DNA of 64,000 nucleotides from UBA11891 sp049890035 (GTDB lineage: Bacteria > Bacteroidota > Bacteroidia > Flavobacteriales > Flavobacteriaceae), in contig JBMHCG010000052.1 of NCBI GenBank assembly GCA_049890035.1, positions 1 to 64,000 of the forward strand, read 5' to 3'. Below the pieces are notes generated by a model. The model did not search any database. It was not told the origin of the DNA and saw only the letters and a list, made by a program, of their open reading frames with translations. Shown here in pieces: positions 33,624 to 41,784 of the stretch; within the stretch, counting starts at the first letter, position 1, and the number at the start of each line of letters is the position of its first letter. The position numbers were made by a program, and so were the translations under genes.

Positions 33624-35508
33624 AGGCTCTTTTTACTTTCCCCTCGTAAAAATTCATAAAGGCCCGGTTTACCATGCGATTACCACCTGGAGTTGGGTAT
33701 TCTCCAGAGAAATACCAATCACCCAAATGTTCCGGACAGGCTGCGTGCAAGGAAGCTATGGATTGGTAAATCACAGAAACCTCCGCTTGAATGGAACTAT
33801 CTCGTAACAACACGGCTATTTTATCTGATAGTTGCGCATCACTAAAAGGTTCATAAAATGCCTTTACGTGGTTGATAGCCATTTGATTTTCGTCTTTTTT
33901 ACAACGTGCATAAATCGTATCGAGACTCTCTTGATAGGTCCCTTTTTCTTTGTGAAGGGCTATAGCAGCCTGAAAAGCAATGAAATCTTGTAGCTTAGCC
34001 ATATCAATTCCATAGCAATCGGGATAGCGAATCTGGGGGGCACTTGATACGACCACAATTTTTTTAGGCCCCAACCGATCCAACATTTTTAGAATACTCT
34101 TTTTTAATGTCGTACCACGAACGATACTGTCATCTACGATAACTAAATTGTCTGATGGCTGGACCACCCCGTAAGTCACATCGTACACATGAGCCACCAA
34201 ATCGTCACGACTTGAATCTTCTGTTATAAAGGTTCGTAATTTGGCATCTTTGATCGCAATTTTCTCGATACGTGGTTGCAAAGCAACAAGCTTTTCAAGG
34301 TTTTGATGGTCAATCTTAGATTTGTCAATCAAAGCATCTGTAAGTTGCTTCTTAACATGTGTTTGAGCGGCACCAACCATTCCATAAAAACAGGTTTCAG
34401 CCGTATTAGGTATGTACGAGAAAACTGTATTTTCCAAATCGTTGGAAATTTCTTCCATCACTTTAGGAAAAATCAGACGCCCCAATTTTTTACGTTCTGC
34501 ATATATGGAGGCATCACTCCCTCGTGAAAAATAAATCCGTTCAAAAGAACACGCTTTCTTGGGAAGGGCAGGAACAATTTCTTTGATTTGAACCATACCA
34601 TTCTTTTTTGTAAGTAATGCATGACCCGGCGGCAATTCTTGAACCGTATCCAAGGGAACATCAAAAACAGTTTGAATTACAGGGCGTTCAGAGGCAACCA
34701 CAACCACTTCCTCATTTTCCATATAAAAAGCAGGACGTATTCCTGCTGGATCACGCAAAACAAAAGCATCACCATGACCCAACAAACCAGCCATCGCAAA
34801 CCCCCCATCCCAATTCTTGGCCGCTTTACGCAGTACCTTGTGCATTTTTAATCTTTCTGCTATGTGCGGCGTGGCCTGCGCTTTAGTAAATCCCTCAACC
34901 TTTAATTGCTTATAAATCTTCGCTACTGCATCATCTAGAAAATGACCAATTTTTTCCATCACAGTAATCGTATCAGCTCTTTGTTTAGGATGTTGACCCA
35001 GTTCCACAAGGTTATCAAATAGCTCGTTAACATTGGTCATGTTAAAATTTCCTGCTACAATCAGATTGCGGTGCATCCAGTTGTTTTGACGTAAAAAAGG
35101 ATGAACACTCTCTAAACTGTTTTTCCCGTAAGTACCATATCGAACATGACCCAATAACAGTTCACCAATATAAGGAGCTTCCATTTTGAGACGTTCTGCG
35201 TCTTCTAAAAGAGTGGGGTCTAATTTGATTTGCTGATGGATTCTTTTATTTATTTTTTTGAAAATAGACTGAATGGGTTGTTCATCATTGGAACGCACAC
35301 GACTGATATATCTCTGCCCGGGAGATACGTTGAACTTGATACTTGCAAATCCAGCACCGTCTTGTCCTCTGTTGTGCTGCTTTTCCATCATCAAATACAT
35401 CTTATTAATGCCATACAATGCCGTGCCGTATTTCTGTTGATAATATCCCAATGGCTTTTTCAGGTGAATCAGTGCAATGCCGCACTCATGTTTGATACGA
35501 TCACTCAT
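33619..35508 (-). CDS. purF: amidophosphoribosyltransferase, long form
   Basis: First committed enzyme of purine synthesis: glutamine plus PRPP gives phosphoribosylamine. The protein has 629 residues, longer than the roughly 500 of E. coli PurF, with an insertion around residues 60-110 and an extended C-terminus. The glutaminase domain starts HECGIA, with the nucleophile Cys at residue 9; as an Ntn-type enzyme it would need removal of the first eight residues, as described for Bacillus PurF. Other marks are HNRGQDGAG, GHVRYGTYG and the PRPP-binding loop VIVDDSIVRGTT (near 455). Its start overlaps the PfkB kinase stop (ATGA). Long PurF paralogues are common in Bacteroidota; whether this is the main PurF is not known. 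Confidence 0.85.
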   Translation of the reverse strand: MSDRIKHECGIALIHLKKPLGYYQQKYGTALYGINKMYLMMEKQHNRGQDGAGFASIKFNVSPGQRYISRVRSNDEQPIQSIFKKINKRIHQQIKLDPTLLEDAERLKMEAPYIGELLLGHVRYGTYGKNSLESVHPFLRQNNWMHRNLIVAGNFNMTNVNELFDNLVELGQHPKQRADTITVMEKIGHFLDDAVAKIYKQLKVEGFTKAQATPHIAERLKMHKVLRKAAKNWDGGFAMAGLLGHGDAFVLRDPAGIRPAFYMENEEVVVVASERPVIQTVFDVPLDTVQELPPGHALLTKKNGMVQIKEIVPALPKKACSFERIYFSRGSDASIYAERKKLGRLIFPKVMEEISNDLENTVFSYIPNTAETCFYGMVGAAQTHVKKQLTDALIDKSKIDHQNLEKLVALQPRIEKIAIKDAKLRTFITEDSSRDDLVAHVYDVTYGVVQPSDNLVIVDDSIVRGTTLKKSILKMLDRLGPKKIVVVSSAPQIRYPDCYGIDMAKLQDFIAFQAAIALHKEKGTYQESLDTIYARCKKDENQMAINHVKAFYEPFSDAQLSDKIAVLLRDSSIQAEVSVIYQSIASLHAACPEHLGDWYFSGEYPTPGGNRMVNRAFMNFYEGKVKRAY

Positions 35509-36449
35509 TTGTCATTTTTTTCGCTTAATGAGATTTCGAATCGTGTCAACTGATCAAATGCTTGTAGGCGATGATGGATTCGCTCTTGGGTAAGACTGAC
35601 CAAATTTTGGGGACCAAATTTTTCTACAGTAAAAGATGCCATAGCGGATGCGTAGATAATAGCCGATTTCATGGCATCGAAAGAAATGTCTCCCAATTGT
35701 GCCAAGTAAGCGACGAATCCCCCTACAAAACTATCACCAGCACCTGTTGGATCAAATATTTCTTCTAAGGGTAGGGCGGGTGCACAAAAAACTTGATCCT
35801 TGTGAAATAACAAAGCGCCGTGCTCTCCTTTTTTTATAATCACATAACGTGGCCCCATTTTTTGGATTTGCTTGGCTGCCTTGACCAATGAACTCTGTTC
35901 GGTAAGCTGTCGGGCTTCTTCGTCATTGATACAAATAACATCAACCCTTGGGATAAGGGCATCCAATTCAGTACGACTGTTATCCATCCAGTAATTCATG
36001 GTATCCATAACGACTAGTTTGGGAATCGTATTCATCTGATCCAATACAGAAGTTTGGTTCGATGGATGTAGATTCCCTAACAGTACAATGTCTGAGTCTT
36101 TCCACTGGGCCGGAACCTTGGGATTGAATTGTGCCAAAACATTGAGCTCAGTCGCCAATGTCGTCCGAGTGTTTAGATCATTATGGTAACGACCGCTCCA
36201 AAAAAAAGTCTTTTCTCCCGGGATCATTTCTACACCGGTAAGATCGACATCACGGTTGCGCAACAAATCCAAATGGGCCTGTTCAAAGTCATCACCCACA
36301 ATAGAGATGACACCAACTTTTGTATTTAACTGACTGGCAGCAAGTGCTATATAGGTGGCACACCCACCCAGAATTTTATCTACTTTGTCAAAAGGGGTTT
36401 CAATCGCGTCGTAGGCCATAGTGCCTACCACAAGAAGTTTGTTTTCCAT
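35505..36449 (-). CDS. PfkB-family sugar or nucleoside kinase
   Basis: Ribokinase-fold kinase of 314 residues from the ATG at 36449. A further ATG at 36458 lies inside the promoter's -7 box, so it is unlikely to be used. The N-terminal GGCATYIALAASQL substrate region and the C-terminal signature DPTGAGDSFVGGF (about 228-240), with the catalytic Asp, are clear. The substrate is not predictable: ribose, adenosine and fructose-type sugars are all handled by this family. The coupling to purF (4-bp overlap) suggests a link with ribose or purine supply. Confidence 0.85.
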   Translation of the reverse strand: MENKLLVVGTMAYDAIETPFDKVDKILGGCATYIALAASQLNTKVGVISIVGDDFEQAHLDLLRNRDVDLTGVEMIPGEKTFFWSGRYHNDLNTRTTLATELNVLAQFNPKVPAQWKDSDIVLLGNLHPSNQTSVLDQMNTIPKLVVMDTMNYWMDNSRTELDALIPRVDVICINDEEARQLTEQSSLVKAAKQIQKMGPRYVIIKKGEHGALLFHKDQVFCAPALPLEEIFDPTGAGDSFVGGFVAYLAQLGDISFDAMKSAIIYASAMASFTVEKFGPQNLVSLTQERIHHRLQAFDQLTRFEISLSEKNDK

Positions 36450-36455
36450 AGGCCA

Positions 36456-36484
36456 CAAATATACGACAACTTACAGCTTCCCAA
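36456..36484 (-). promoter_or_regulatory. promoter of the pfkB-purF unit
   Basis: On the minus strand TTG (36482-36484) is followed after 18 nt by TATATTTG (36456-36463). The box ends 6 nt before the ATG at 36449. It fits the Bacteroidota -33/-7 consensus well. Confidence 0.7.
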
Positions 36485-36499
36485 AGCAAGTGGTAAATT

Positions 36500-36970
36500 C
36501 TAAGGATTGTGTTTTTCATAGTATGTATCCTTCACTTTATCTTTAGACTTAGCCGCTTTTACAGCCAGTTGATCACACCACTCGTTTTGTCGATGTTGGT
36601 TGTGCCCTTTTATCCATTGAAAAAGAACATTGTGTTGGCGGTATACTTTCAGGAATCGCTGCCATAGATCCGGATTTTTTTTATCCTTAAATTGTTTCTT
36701 TTCCCACCCAAAAACCCATTTTTTTTCTACGGCATCAACCACGTATTTTGAATCTGAATAAACGACAACATCCATAGGGGTTTTTCGAAGCTTTTCAAGT
36801 CCTACAATCACCGCCATCAATTCCATTCGATTATTAGTCGTTCGCTCAAAACCCTGAGAAAACGACTTTTCATACTGTTCCCCAACCCATTCAAGATGAA
36901 TTCCGTACCCGCCTGGTCCAGGGTTTCCCAAAGCAGATCCATCGGTATAGAGATAAACCGTATTAGCCAC
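36500..36970 (-). CDS. rnhA: ribonuclease HI
   Basis: Cleaves RNA in RNA-DNA hybrids. A GTG start at 36970, overlapping the purN stop by 8 bp, gives 156 residues, the normal RNase HI length, and begins directly with the first strand (VANTVYLYTDGSALGNPGPG). An ATG at 37012 would add 14 residues that have no family counterpart. The four acidic catalytic residues are visible: Asp in YTDGS, Glu in NNRMELMAV, Asp in VYSDSKYV and Asp in NEWCDQLA. It is translated after purN on the same message. Confidence 0.88.
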   Translation of the reverse strand: MANTVYLYTDGSALGNPGPGGYGIHLEWVGEQYEKSFSQGFERTTNNRMELMAVIVGLEKLRKTPMDVVVYSDSKYVVDAVEKKWVFGWEKKQFKDKKNPDLWQRFLKVYRQHNVLFQWIKGHNQHRQNEWCDQLAVKAAKSKDKVKDTYYEKHNP

Positions 36971-37532
36971 CCTTGCAAAAAATTTGTCCAATAATTCTTG
37001 GAAAATGAGCATATTCCAATGCCTGTACTTTTTGGGCAATGGTCCTGGGTGTATCTATTGATTGGAGCGATACTTTGGTTTGAAAAATGATTGCGCCAGC
37101 ATCATATTCTTCATTGACAAAATGTATGGTTATACCGGTTTCTTTTTCCTGGTTGTCACAAACGGCTTGATGCACATGCATTCCAAACATCCCCTTACCA
37201 CCATATTTTGGCAATAAAGCGGGATGAATATTGATGATGTTTTGAGGAAAGGCCTGAATAAAAGATGGCGGTATTTGCAATAAAAACCCAGCTAAGACCA
37301 AGCCATCAATACCACGCAAAAGGAGCTTTTTAAGAAGGTCCCCCGAACGCATTGCATCAGCCTCAAAAATATGAACCGTGTATCCGTGATCGGCCATACG
37401 ATTAACAACTCCCGCATCAGGTTTGTTTGTCCAGATACTATCAATAATCAGTTGGTCTTTATCCTTAAAGTAGCGGTGGATATTTTCTACATTTGTGCCA
37501 CTACCAGAAGCAAAAAGCGCTATTTTCTTCAC
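36963..37532 (-). CDS. purN: phosphoribosylglycinamide formyltransferase
   Basis: Transfers a formyl group from 10-formyl-tetrahydrofolate to GAR, the third step of purine synthesis. The GTG at 37532 gives 189 residues starting VKKIALFASGSGTN, the family's exact opening. The longer frame from 37613 would add a 27-residue tail without likeness. The folate-binding catalytic region has NIHPALLPKYGG, with the His and the downstream Asp in VNEEYDAG. The gene is divergent from acpP, with 137 bp between them. I see no perfect -7 box on its side. Confidence 0.9.
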   Translation of the reverse strand: MKKIALFASGSGTNVENIHRYFKDKDQLIIDSIWTNKPDAGVVNRMADHGYTVHIFEADAMRSGDLLKKLLLRGIDGLVLAGFLLQIPPSFIQAFPQNIINIHPALLPKYGGKGMFGMHVHQAVCDNQEKETGITIHFVNEEYDAGAIIFQTKVSLQSIDTPRTIAQKVQALEYAHFPRIIGQIFCKGG

Positions 37533-37616
37533 GGTATTATTTTCTTTCAATCCCTTGTTAATACTGCCTTCTAAGAATTCTTTTACAAAGAAAAACCATA
37601 TTTTGGAGCACAAAGG

Positions 37617-37645
37617 TTGTTTTCCTGCAAAGTTTTATATTTTTG
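37617..37645 (+). promoter_or_regulatory. promoter of acpP
   Basis: TTG at 37617-37619 and TATTTTTG at 37638-37645, 18 nt apart. The acpP ATG lies 24 nt downstream. Fits the Bacteroidota consensus. Confidence 0.7.
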
Positions 37646-37669
37646 TCCACAACAATTAAACTTAAAATC

Positions 37670-37903
37670 ATGTCAGACATTTCATCACGCGTCAAAGCTA
37701 TTATCGTTGATAAATTAGGAGTTGACGAAAATGAAGTTGTTTCAGAAGCAAATTTCACCAACGATTTAGGTGCAGATTCACTAGATACAGTGGAACTCAT
37801 TATGGAGTTTGAGAAAGAATTTGATATTCAGATTCCTGACGACCAAGCCGAAAATATTGCTACGGTTGGTCAAGCTATCCAATTTATTGAACAAGCACAG
37901 TAA
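37670..37903 (+). CDS. acpP: acyl carrier protein
   Basis: Carries growing fatty-acyl chains on a 4'-phosphopantetheine arm. The protein has 77 residues, starting MSDISSRVK at the ATG at 37670 (the frame is open upstream but the family begins here). The attachment site is Ser37 in the classic GADSLDTVELIM motif. It is highly acidic. It heads the conserved acpP-fabF-rnc order and has a strong promoter, as expected for one of the most abundant cytoplasmic proteins. Confidence 0.97.
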   Translation: MSDISSRVKAIIVDKLGVDENEVVSEANFTNDLGADSLDTVELIMEFEKEFDIQIPDDQAENIATVGQAIQFIEQAQ

Positions 37904-37915
37904 ACCTTAAGTGCC

Positions 37916-39166
37916 ATGAATCCAAGACGTGTCGTAGTTACCGGATTGGGAGCACTCACCCCTATTGGAAATACCCTCTCAGCATACTGGGAGGGTTTGT
38001 TATCTGGTACCAGTGGGGCCGCACCCATCACCTACTTTGATGCAAGCCTATTTAAGACACAATTTGCTTGCGAACTAAAAAACTTTGATCCTTTGGATCA
38101 CTTTGATCGGAAAGAAGCCAGAAAAATCGATCGCTTTGCACAATATGCACTTGTGGCATCGGATGAGGCCATTATTGACTCCCAGCTTGATTTGGAAACA
38201 ATTGATAAAGATCGTGTTGGTGTCATTTGGGGTGCCGGAATAGGTGGTTTAGAAACATTTCAAAACGAAGTATTAAACTATGCGCAGGGGAACGGTTCAC
38301 CACGTTTCAATCCTTTTTTCATACCAAAAATGATCGCCGATATAGCCCCAGGGCTTATCTCTATCAAGCATGGTTTTGCAGGACCCAATTTTGCTACCGT
38401 TTCAGCCTGTGCCTCTTCTGCCAATGCCTTAATTGATGCACTCAATTATATTCGCTTGGGATATGCTGATATTATGGTCAGCGGAGGATCGGAAGCCTGT
38501 GTGACCATTGCAGGCGTAGGGGGGTTTAATGCCATGCATGCTCTATCTACCCGCAACGAAAACCCCAAGACAGCTTCCCGCCCTTTTGACAAAGATCGTG
38601 ATGGGTTTGTACTTGGAGAAGGTGCTGGTAGTTTGATACTTGAAGAATACGAACATGCCGTCGCGCGGGGTGCTAAAATCTATGCCGAACTAATCGGGGG
38701 GGGGCTTTCTGCAGATGCCCACCACATGACCGCACCCCATCCCGAGGGATTGGGGGCCATCAAAGTCATGAAAAATTGTCTAAAAGACGCTGGATTAAAA
38801 CCCGAGGATGTGGATGCCATCAACATGCATGGAACCTCAACGCCATTAGGCGACATCGCAGAATCCAAGGCCATTAAAGAAGTTTTCGGGGAACACCTAT
38901 ACACAATGAATATCAACTCTACCAAATCCATGACAGGCCATTTGTTAGGTGCTGCCGGAGCGGTTGAAGCCATTGCATCGATTCTTGCCATTACGCATCA
39001 AATCGTACCACCGACCATTAATCACCAAACAGCTGATGAAAATATTGACCCCCATATTAACTTCACTTTTGGAAAACCTCAACAACGTTCCGTAAACGTT
39101 GCACTTTCAAATACCTTCGGATTTGGAGGCCATAATGCCTGTGTCGCATTTAAGAAAATTTCTTAA
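37916..39166 (+). CDS. fabF: beta-ketoacyl-ACP synthase II
   Basis: Elongates fatty acids by condensing malonyl-ACP with acyl-ACP. The protein has 416 residues. The catalytic triad is present: Cys165 in VSACASSANAL, His305 in NMHGTSTPLGD and His342 in STKSMTGHLLGAAG. The family's glycine-rich end GFGGHNACVAF is intact. It begins 12 nt after acpP. A perfect terminator-like hairpin lies 33 nt after its stop, inside the rnc coding region. Confidence 0.96.
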   Translation: MNPRRVVVTGLGALTPIGNTLSAYWEGLLSGTSGAAPITYFDASLFKTQFACELKNFDPLDHFDRKEARKIDRFAQYALVASDEAIIDSQLDLETIDKDRVGVIWGAGIGGLETFQNEVLNYAQGNGSPRFNPFFIPKMIADIAPGLISIKHGFAGPNFATVSACASSANALIDALNYIRLGYADIMVSGGSEACVTIAGVGGFNAMHALSTRNENPKTASRPFDKDRDGFVLGEGAGSLILEEYEHAVARGAKIYAELIGGGLSADAHHMTAPHPEGLGAIKVMKNCLKDAGLKPEDVDAINMHGTSTPLGDIAESKAIKEVFGEHLYTMNINSTKSMTGHLLGAAGAVEAIASILAITHQIVPPTINHQTADENIDPHINFTFGKPQQRSVNVALSNTFGFGGHNACVAFKKIS

Positions 39167-39175
39167 TTTGGTGAG

Positions 39176-39898
39176 GTGAATTTGATCAGTACTTTACTAA
39201 AACCCCGTTTGAAACCAAACGGGGTTTTTTATGGTCAAATAAAAAAAATTCTTGGTTTTACACCAAAAGACATGGCCATCTACGAGGAAGCGTTTACCCA
39301 TCGGTCCATGAATCTAAAAAACAAAGAGGGAGTAACGGTTAATTACGAACGTTTGGAGTTTTTGGGTGATGCCATGTTGGGTACGATTGTAACCGCCTAT
39401 TTGTTTGATCATTTTGAAACGGCTAAAGAAGGTGAACTAACCAGTTTAAGGGCCAAAATAGTAAGCCGAGAAAGCTTAAATTCCATTGGTCAGAAAATGC
39501 AGCTTTTGGAATGGGTAGAAAGTACCCATCCCAAAGACAGTTTTGGTTCTGATATTCACGGTAATTTACTCGAATCATTGGTCGGAGCAGTTTTTGTTGA
39601 TAAAGGTTATGAGGGGTGTAAGCGATTTGTATTAAAAAAAATAATTGATGTTTATGTCAATATCGAAACACTGGACACTCGTATTTTAAGCTATAAAAGC
39701 ACAATCATCGAGTGGGGACAAAAAAATAAAGTGAAAATAAAATTTTACACTAAAAAAGACAATGGGTTGGATCCCAATATCAATTATGCTTCAGTCATCA
39801 AAATCGATGATCGAGTGTTGGTAAAGGCCCGTGAAGTCTCCAAAAAAAAATCAGAAGAAAAAGCAGCCAAACGAGCGTATTACAAACTTAATCTCTAA
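39176..39898 (+). CDS. rnc: ribonuclease III
   Basis: Double-strand-specific endoribonuclease for rRNA and mRNA processing, 240 residues from a GTG start at 39176. The signature ERLEFLGDAMLG holds the catalytic acidic residues, with EAFTHRSMN before it and HGNLLESLVGAVFVDKG after it. The C-terminal double-strand-binding domain ends with KKKSEEKAAKRAYY. The N-terminal 30 residues, including KPRLKPNGVFYGQIKKILGF, align by eye with other flavobacterial enzymes, so an in-frame ATG at 39272 would cut into the fold. Codons 8-18 form a terminator-like hairpin, which is unusual. The next gene starts 3 nt after its stop. Confidence 0.93.
   Translation: MNLISTLLKPRLKPNGVFYGQIKKILGFTPKDMAIYEEAFTHRSMNLKNKEGVTVNYERLEFLGDAMLGTIVTAYLFDHFETAKEGELTSLRAKIVSRESLNSIGQKMQLLEWVESTHPKDSFGSDIHGNLLESLVGAVFVDKGYEGCKRFVLKKIIDVYVNIETLDTRILSYKSTIIEWGQKNKVKIKFYTKKDNGLDPNINYASVIKIDDRVLVKAREVSKKKSEEKAAKRAYYKLNL
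39199..39230 (+). terminator. terminator-like hairpin inside the rnc coding sequence
   Basis: Perfect 13-bp stem: AAAACCCCGTTTG (39199-39211), loop AAAC, CAAACGGGGTTTT (39216-39228), continuing to a run of six T (39225-39230). It has all features of an intrinsic terminator and lies 33 nt after the fabF stop, yet falls in rnc codons 8-18. It may end most acpP-fabF transcripts and dampen expression of rnc and the genes behind it. Confidence 0.75.
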
Positions 39899-39901
39899 CT
39901 G

Positions 39902-40366
39902 TTGGCAAAGTACATTCTTTTGGATACAATAGCAGAAGAACGCTACGCACTTTGGGCTTTGCACAGCGGCTTACCCGATTACCAAGTAGCTTTTTTTCTT
40001 AACAAATACTGCCAGACACACTTTCGTCGCAACCCCAAACCCATTCTATGGGGAACCAATGAAATTCCTTTTGAACACTTTTCCTGGAAGGTCCCAGCCA
40101 AAGGAATTCATTTTGAATTGATTGCCAACCGGTCCCAACAAAAAGAAAAAAAAACACCCGCAGCACTTTCTTTGTTTGATTTACCCCAAACAAAAGAGGT
40201 ATATTTGGCGAGCCAATTTAAAAATGTTGATTTCTTTATCGTTCAATACAATTTAAACTCACTATCAAATTTTTCTGAACGACTTGGACTAACAACAGCT
40301 TTTGAAATGATTTATCAAATTGAACCTTCTCTACAACCCAACGAATTGAATTTAATACGAGACTAA
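39902..40366 (+). CDS. IPExxxVDY family protein
   Basis: A 154-residue cytoplasmic protein from a TTG start 3 nt after rnc. It corresponds by context and sequence to the IPExxxVDY family, found in Bacteroidota between rnc and pyk. The family motif is present in a changed form as SQFKNVDFFIV, and the LSLFDLPQTKEVYLAS segment before it is typical. No enzymatic residue is known for the family, and the function is unknown. Its stop overlaps the pyk start (TAATG). Confidence 0.75.
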   Translation: MAKYILLDTIAEERYALWALHSGLPDYQVAFFLNKYCQTHFRRNPKPILWGTNEIPFEHFSWKVPAKGIHFELIANRSQQKEKKTPAALSLFDLPQTKEVYLASQFKNVDFFIVQYNLNSLSNFSERLGLTTAFEMIYQIEPSLQPNELNLIRD

Positions 40367-41784
40367 TGCGAAAGAAAACAAAAATTGTTGCCACCCTTGG
40401 GCCCGCATCCAACAGTCCCGAAGTGATGGAACAGCTCATTAAAAGCGGTGTGGATGTCTTCAGAATCAATTTTTCTCATGCAGACCACGAAGATGTACGA
40501 AAACGAATCGCCCTAATTCGTCAGCTGAATGAAAAGCTCAATACCAACACTTCTATTTTGGCTGACCTTCAAGGACCCAAACTACGGGTGGGAAATATGG
40601 AGGAAGGAACCCATGTTGAAGAAGGAGATGAAATACGCTTTTTGACCGATACCCCTTTTGTTGGGAACAAGGAAAAAGCCTACATGACGTATAAGAATTT
40701 TCCCAATGACGTAAAAGCCGGTGAAAAAATTTTATTGGACGACGGTAAATTGATTTTTGAAGTACTTCGAACAGAGGACCAAGAAGTAGTAACACGTGTC
40801 ATCCAAGGCGGACCGTTCAAATCCAAAAAAGGGGTGAATCTTCCCAATACGGCCGTATCTCTTCCTGCTCTAACGGATAAGGACATTGAGGATGCCAAAT
40901 TTGCCATTTCTGAAAACGTGGATTGGATAGCACTATCGTTCGTTCGAAACAGTCAAGATTTAATCGATCTGAGAAAACTTATCGAAAAAGAATCGGATCA
41001 TAAAATCCCAATCATCTCTAAAATAGAAAAACCCGAGGCCATTGAAAACATTGAGAAAATCATTGCCTACAGTGACGGCCTCATGGTGGCAAGAGGGGAC
41101 CTAGGAGTTGAAATTCCCGCAGCAGAGGTCCCATTAATACAAAAAAAACTTGTTCTCGCTGCCAAAAAAGCGCGCATTCCTGTTATCATTGCTACCCAGA
41201 TGATGGAAACCATGATTGATAGTAGAACCGCAACTCGAGCGGAAGTTAACGATGTGGCCAATTCAGTAATGGACGGGGCCGATGCAGTAATGCTATCTGG
41301 AGAAACATCAGTAGGAAAATATCCGGTACAAGTAATTGAAACGATGGCAGCTATTTTACGTAGTGTAGAACATTCTGAGCTGATACAAGTACCGCACCAG
41401 CCGCCAACCATACGAACGAATCGATACATCACCAAATCGGTTTGTTATCATGCTGCTCATATGGCGAATGAAATCAATGCCAAGGCTATTTGCACCCTAA
41501 CCAACAGTGGTTATACCGCCTTTCAAATTTCAGCCTGGCGACCGCAATCACATGTGCTTGTCTTTACGTCAAACAAACGAATTCTTACTCAATTAAACCT
41601 TCTATGGGGGGTGAAGGCATTTTACTACGATGCTTTTGAAAGTACTGACAATACAGTCCAGCAAGTCAATACCATTGCTTTGGAAAAAGGATATGTACAA
41701 AAAGGCGATATGTTGATCAATTTGGCGGCCATGCCCATCAAAGAAAAAGGAATGGTCAATACCCTTAGAGTTTCGGTTGTCTAA
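40366..41784 (+). CDS. pyk: pyruvate kinase
   Basis: Last step of glycolysis: phosphoenolpyruvate plus ADP gives pyruvate and ATP. The protein has 472 residues. The TIM barrel has KTKIVATLGPASN at the start, then the B domain (from LADLQGPKLRVG). The active-site lysine is in ISKIEKPEAI, and the magnesium-binding motif is in MVARGDLGVEIP. The C-terminal allosteric domain is complete. It starts on the TAATG overlap with the preceding gene and belongs to the acpP-fabF-rnc block. Its 3' end overlaps the convergent dinB by 4 bp. Confidence 0.97.
   Translation: MRKKTKIVATLGPASNSPEVMEQLIKSGVDVFRINFSHADHEDVRKRIALIRQLNEKLNTNTSILADLQGPKLRVGNMEEGTHVEEGDEIRFLTDTPFVGNKEKAYMTYKNFPNDVKAGEKILLDDGKLIFEVLRTEDQEVVTRVIQGGPFKSKKGVNLPNTAVSLPALTDKDIEDAKFAISENVDWIALSFVRNSQDLIDLRKLIEKESDHKIPIISKIEKPEAIENIEKIIAYSDGLMVARGDLGVEIPAAEVPLIQKKLVLAAKKARIPVIIATQMMETMIDSRTATRAEVNDVANSVMDGADAVMLSGETSVGKYPVQVIETMAAILRSVEHSELIQVPHQPPTIRTNRYITKSVCYHAAHMANEINAKAICTLTNSGYTAFQISAWRPQSHVLVFTSNKRILTQLNLLWGVKAFYYDAFESTDNTVQQVNTIALEKGYVQKGDMLINLAAMPIKEKGMVNTLRVSVV

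Noticed and set aside
36971..37039. Longer RNase HI starting at ATG 37039 or 37012
   Set aside because: The added residues lie within purN and have no family counterpart; the GTG at 36970 gives the normal RNase HI length.
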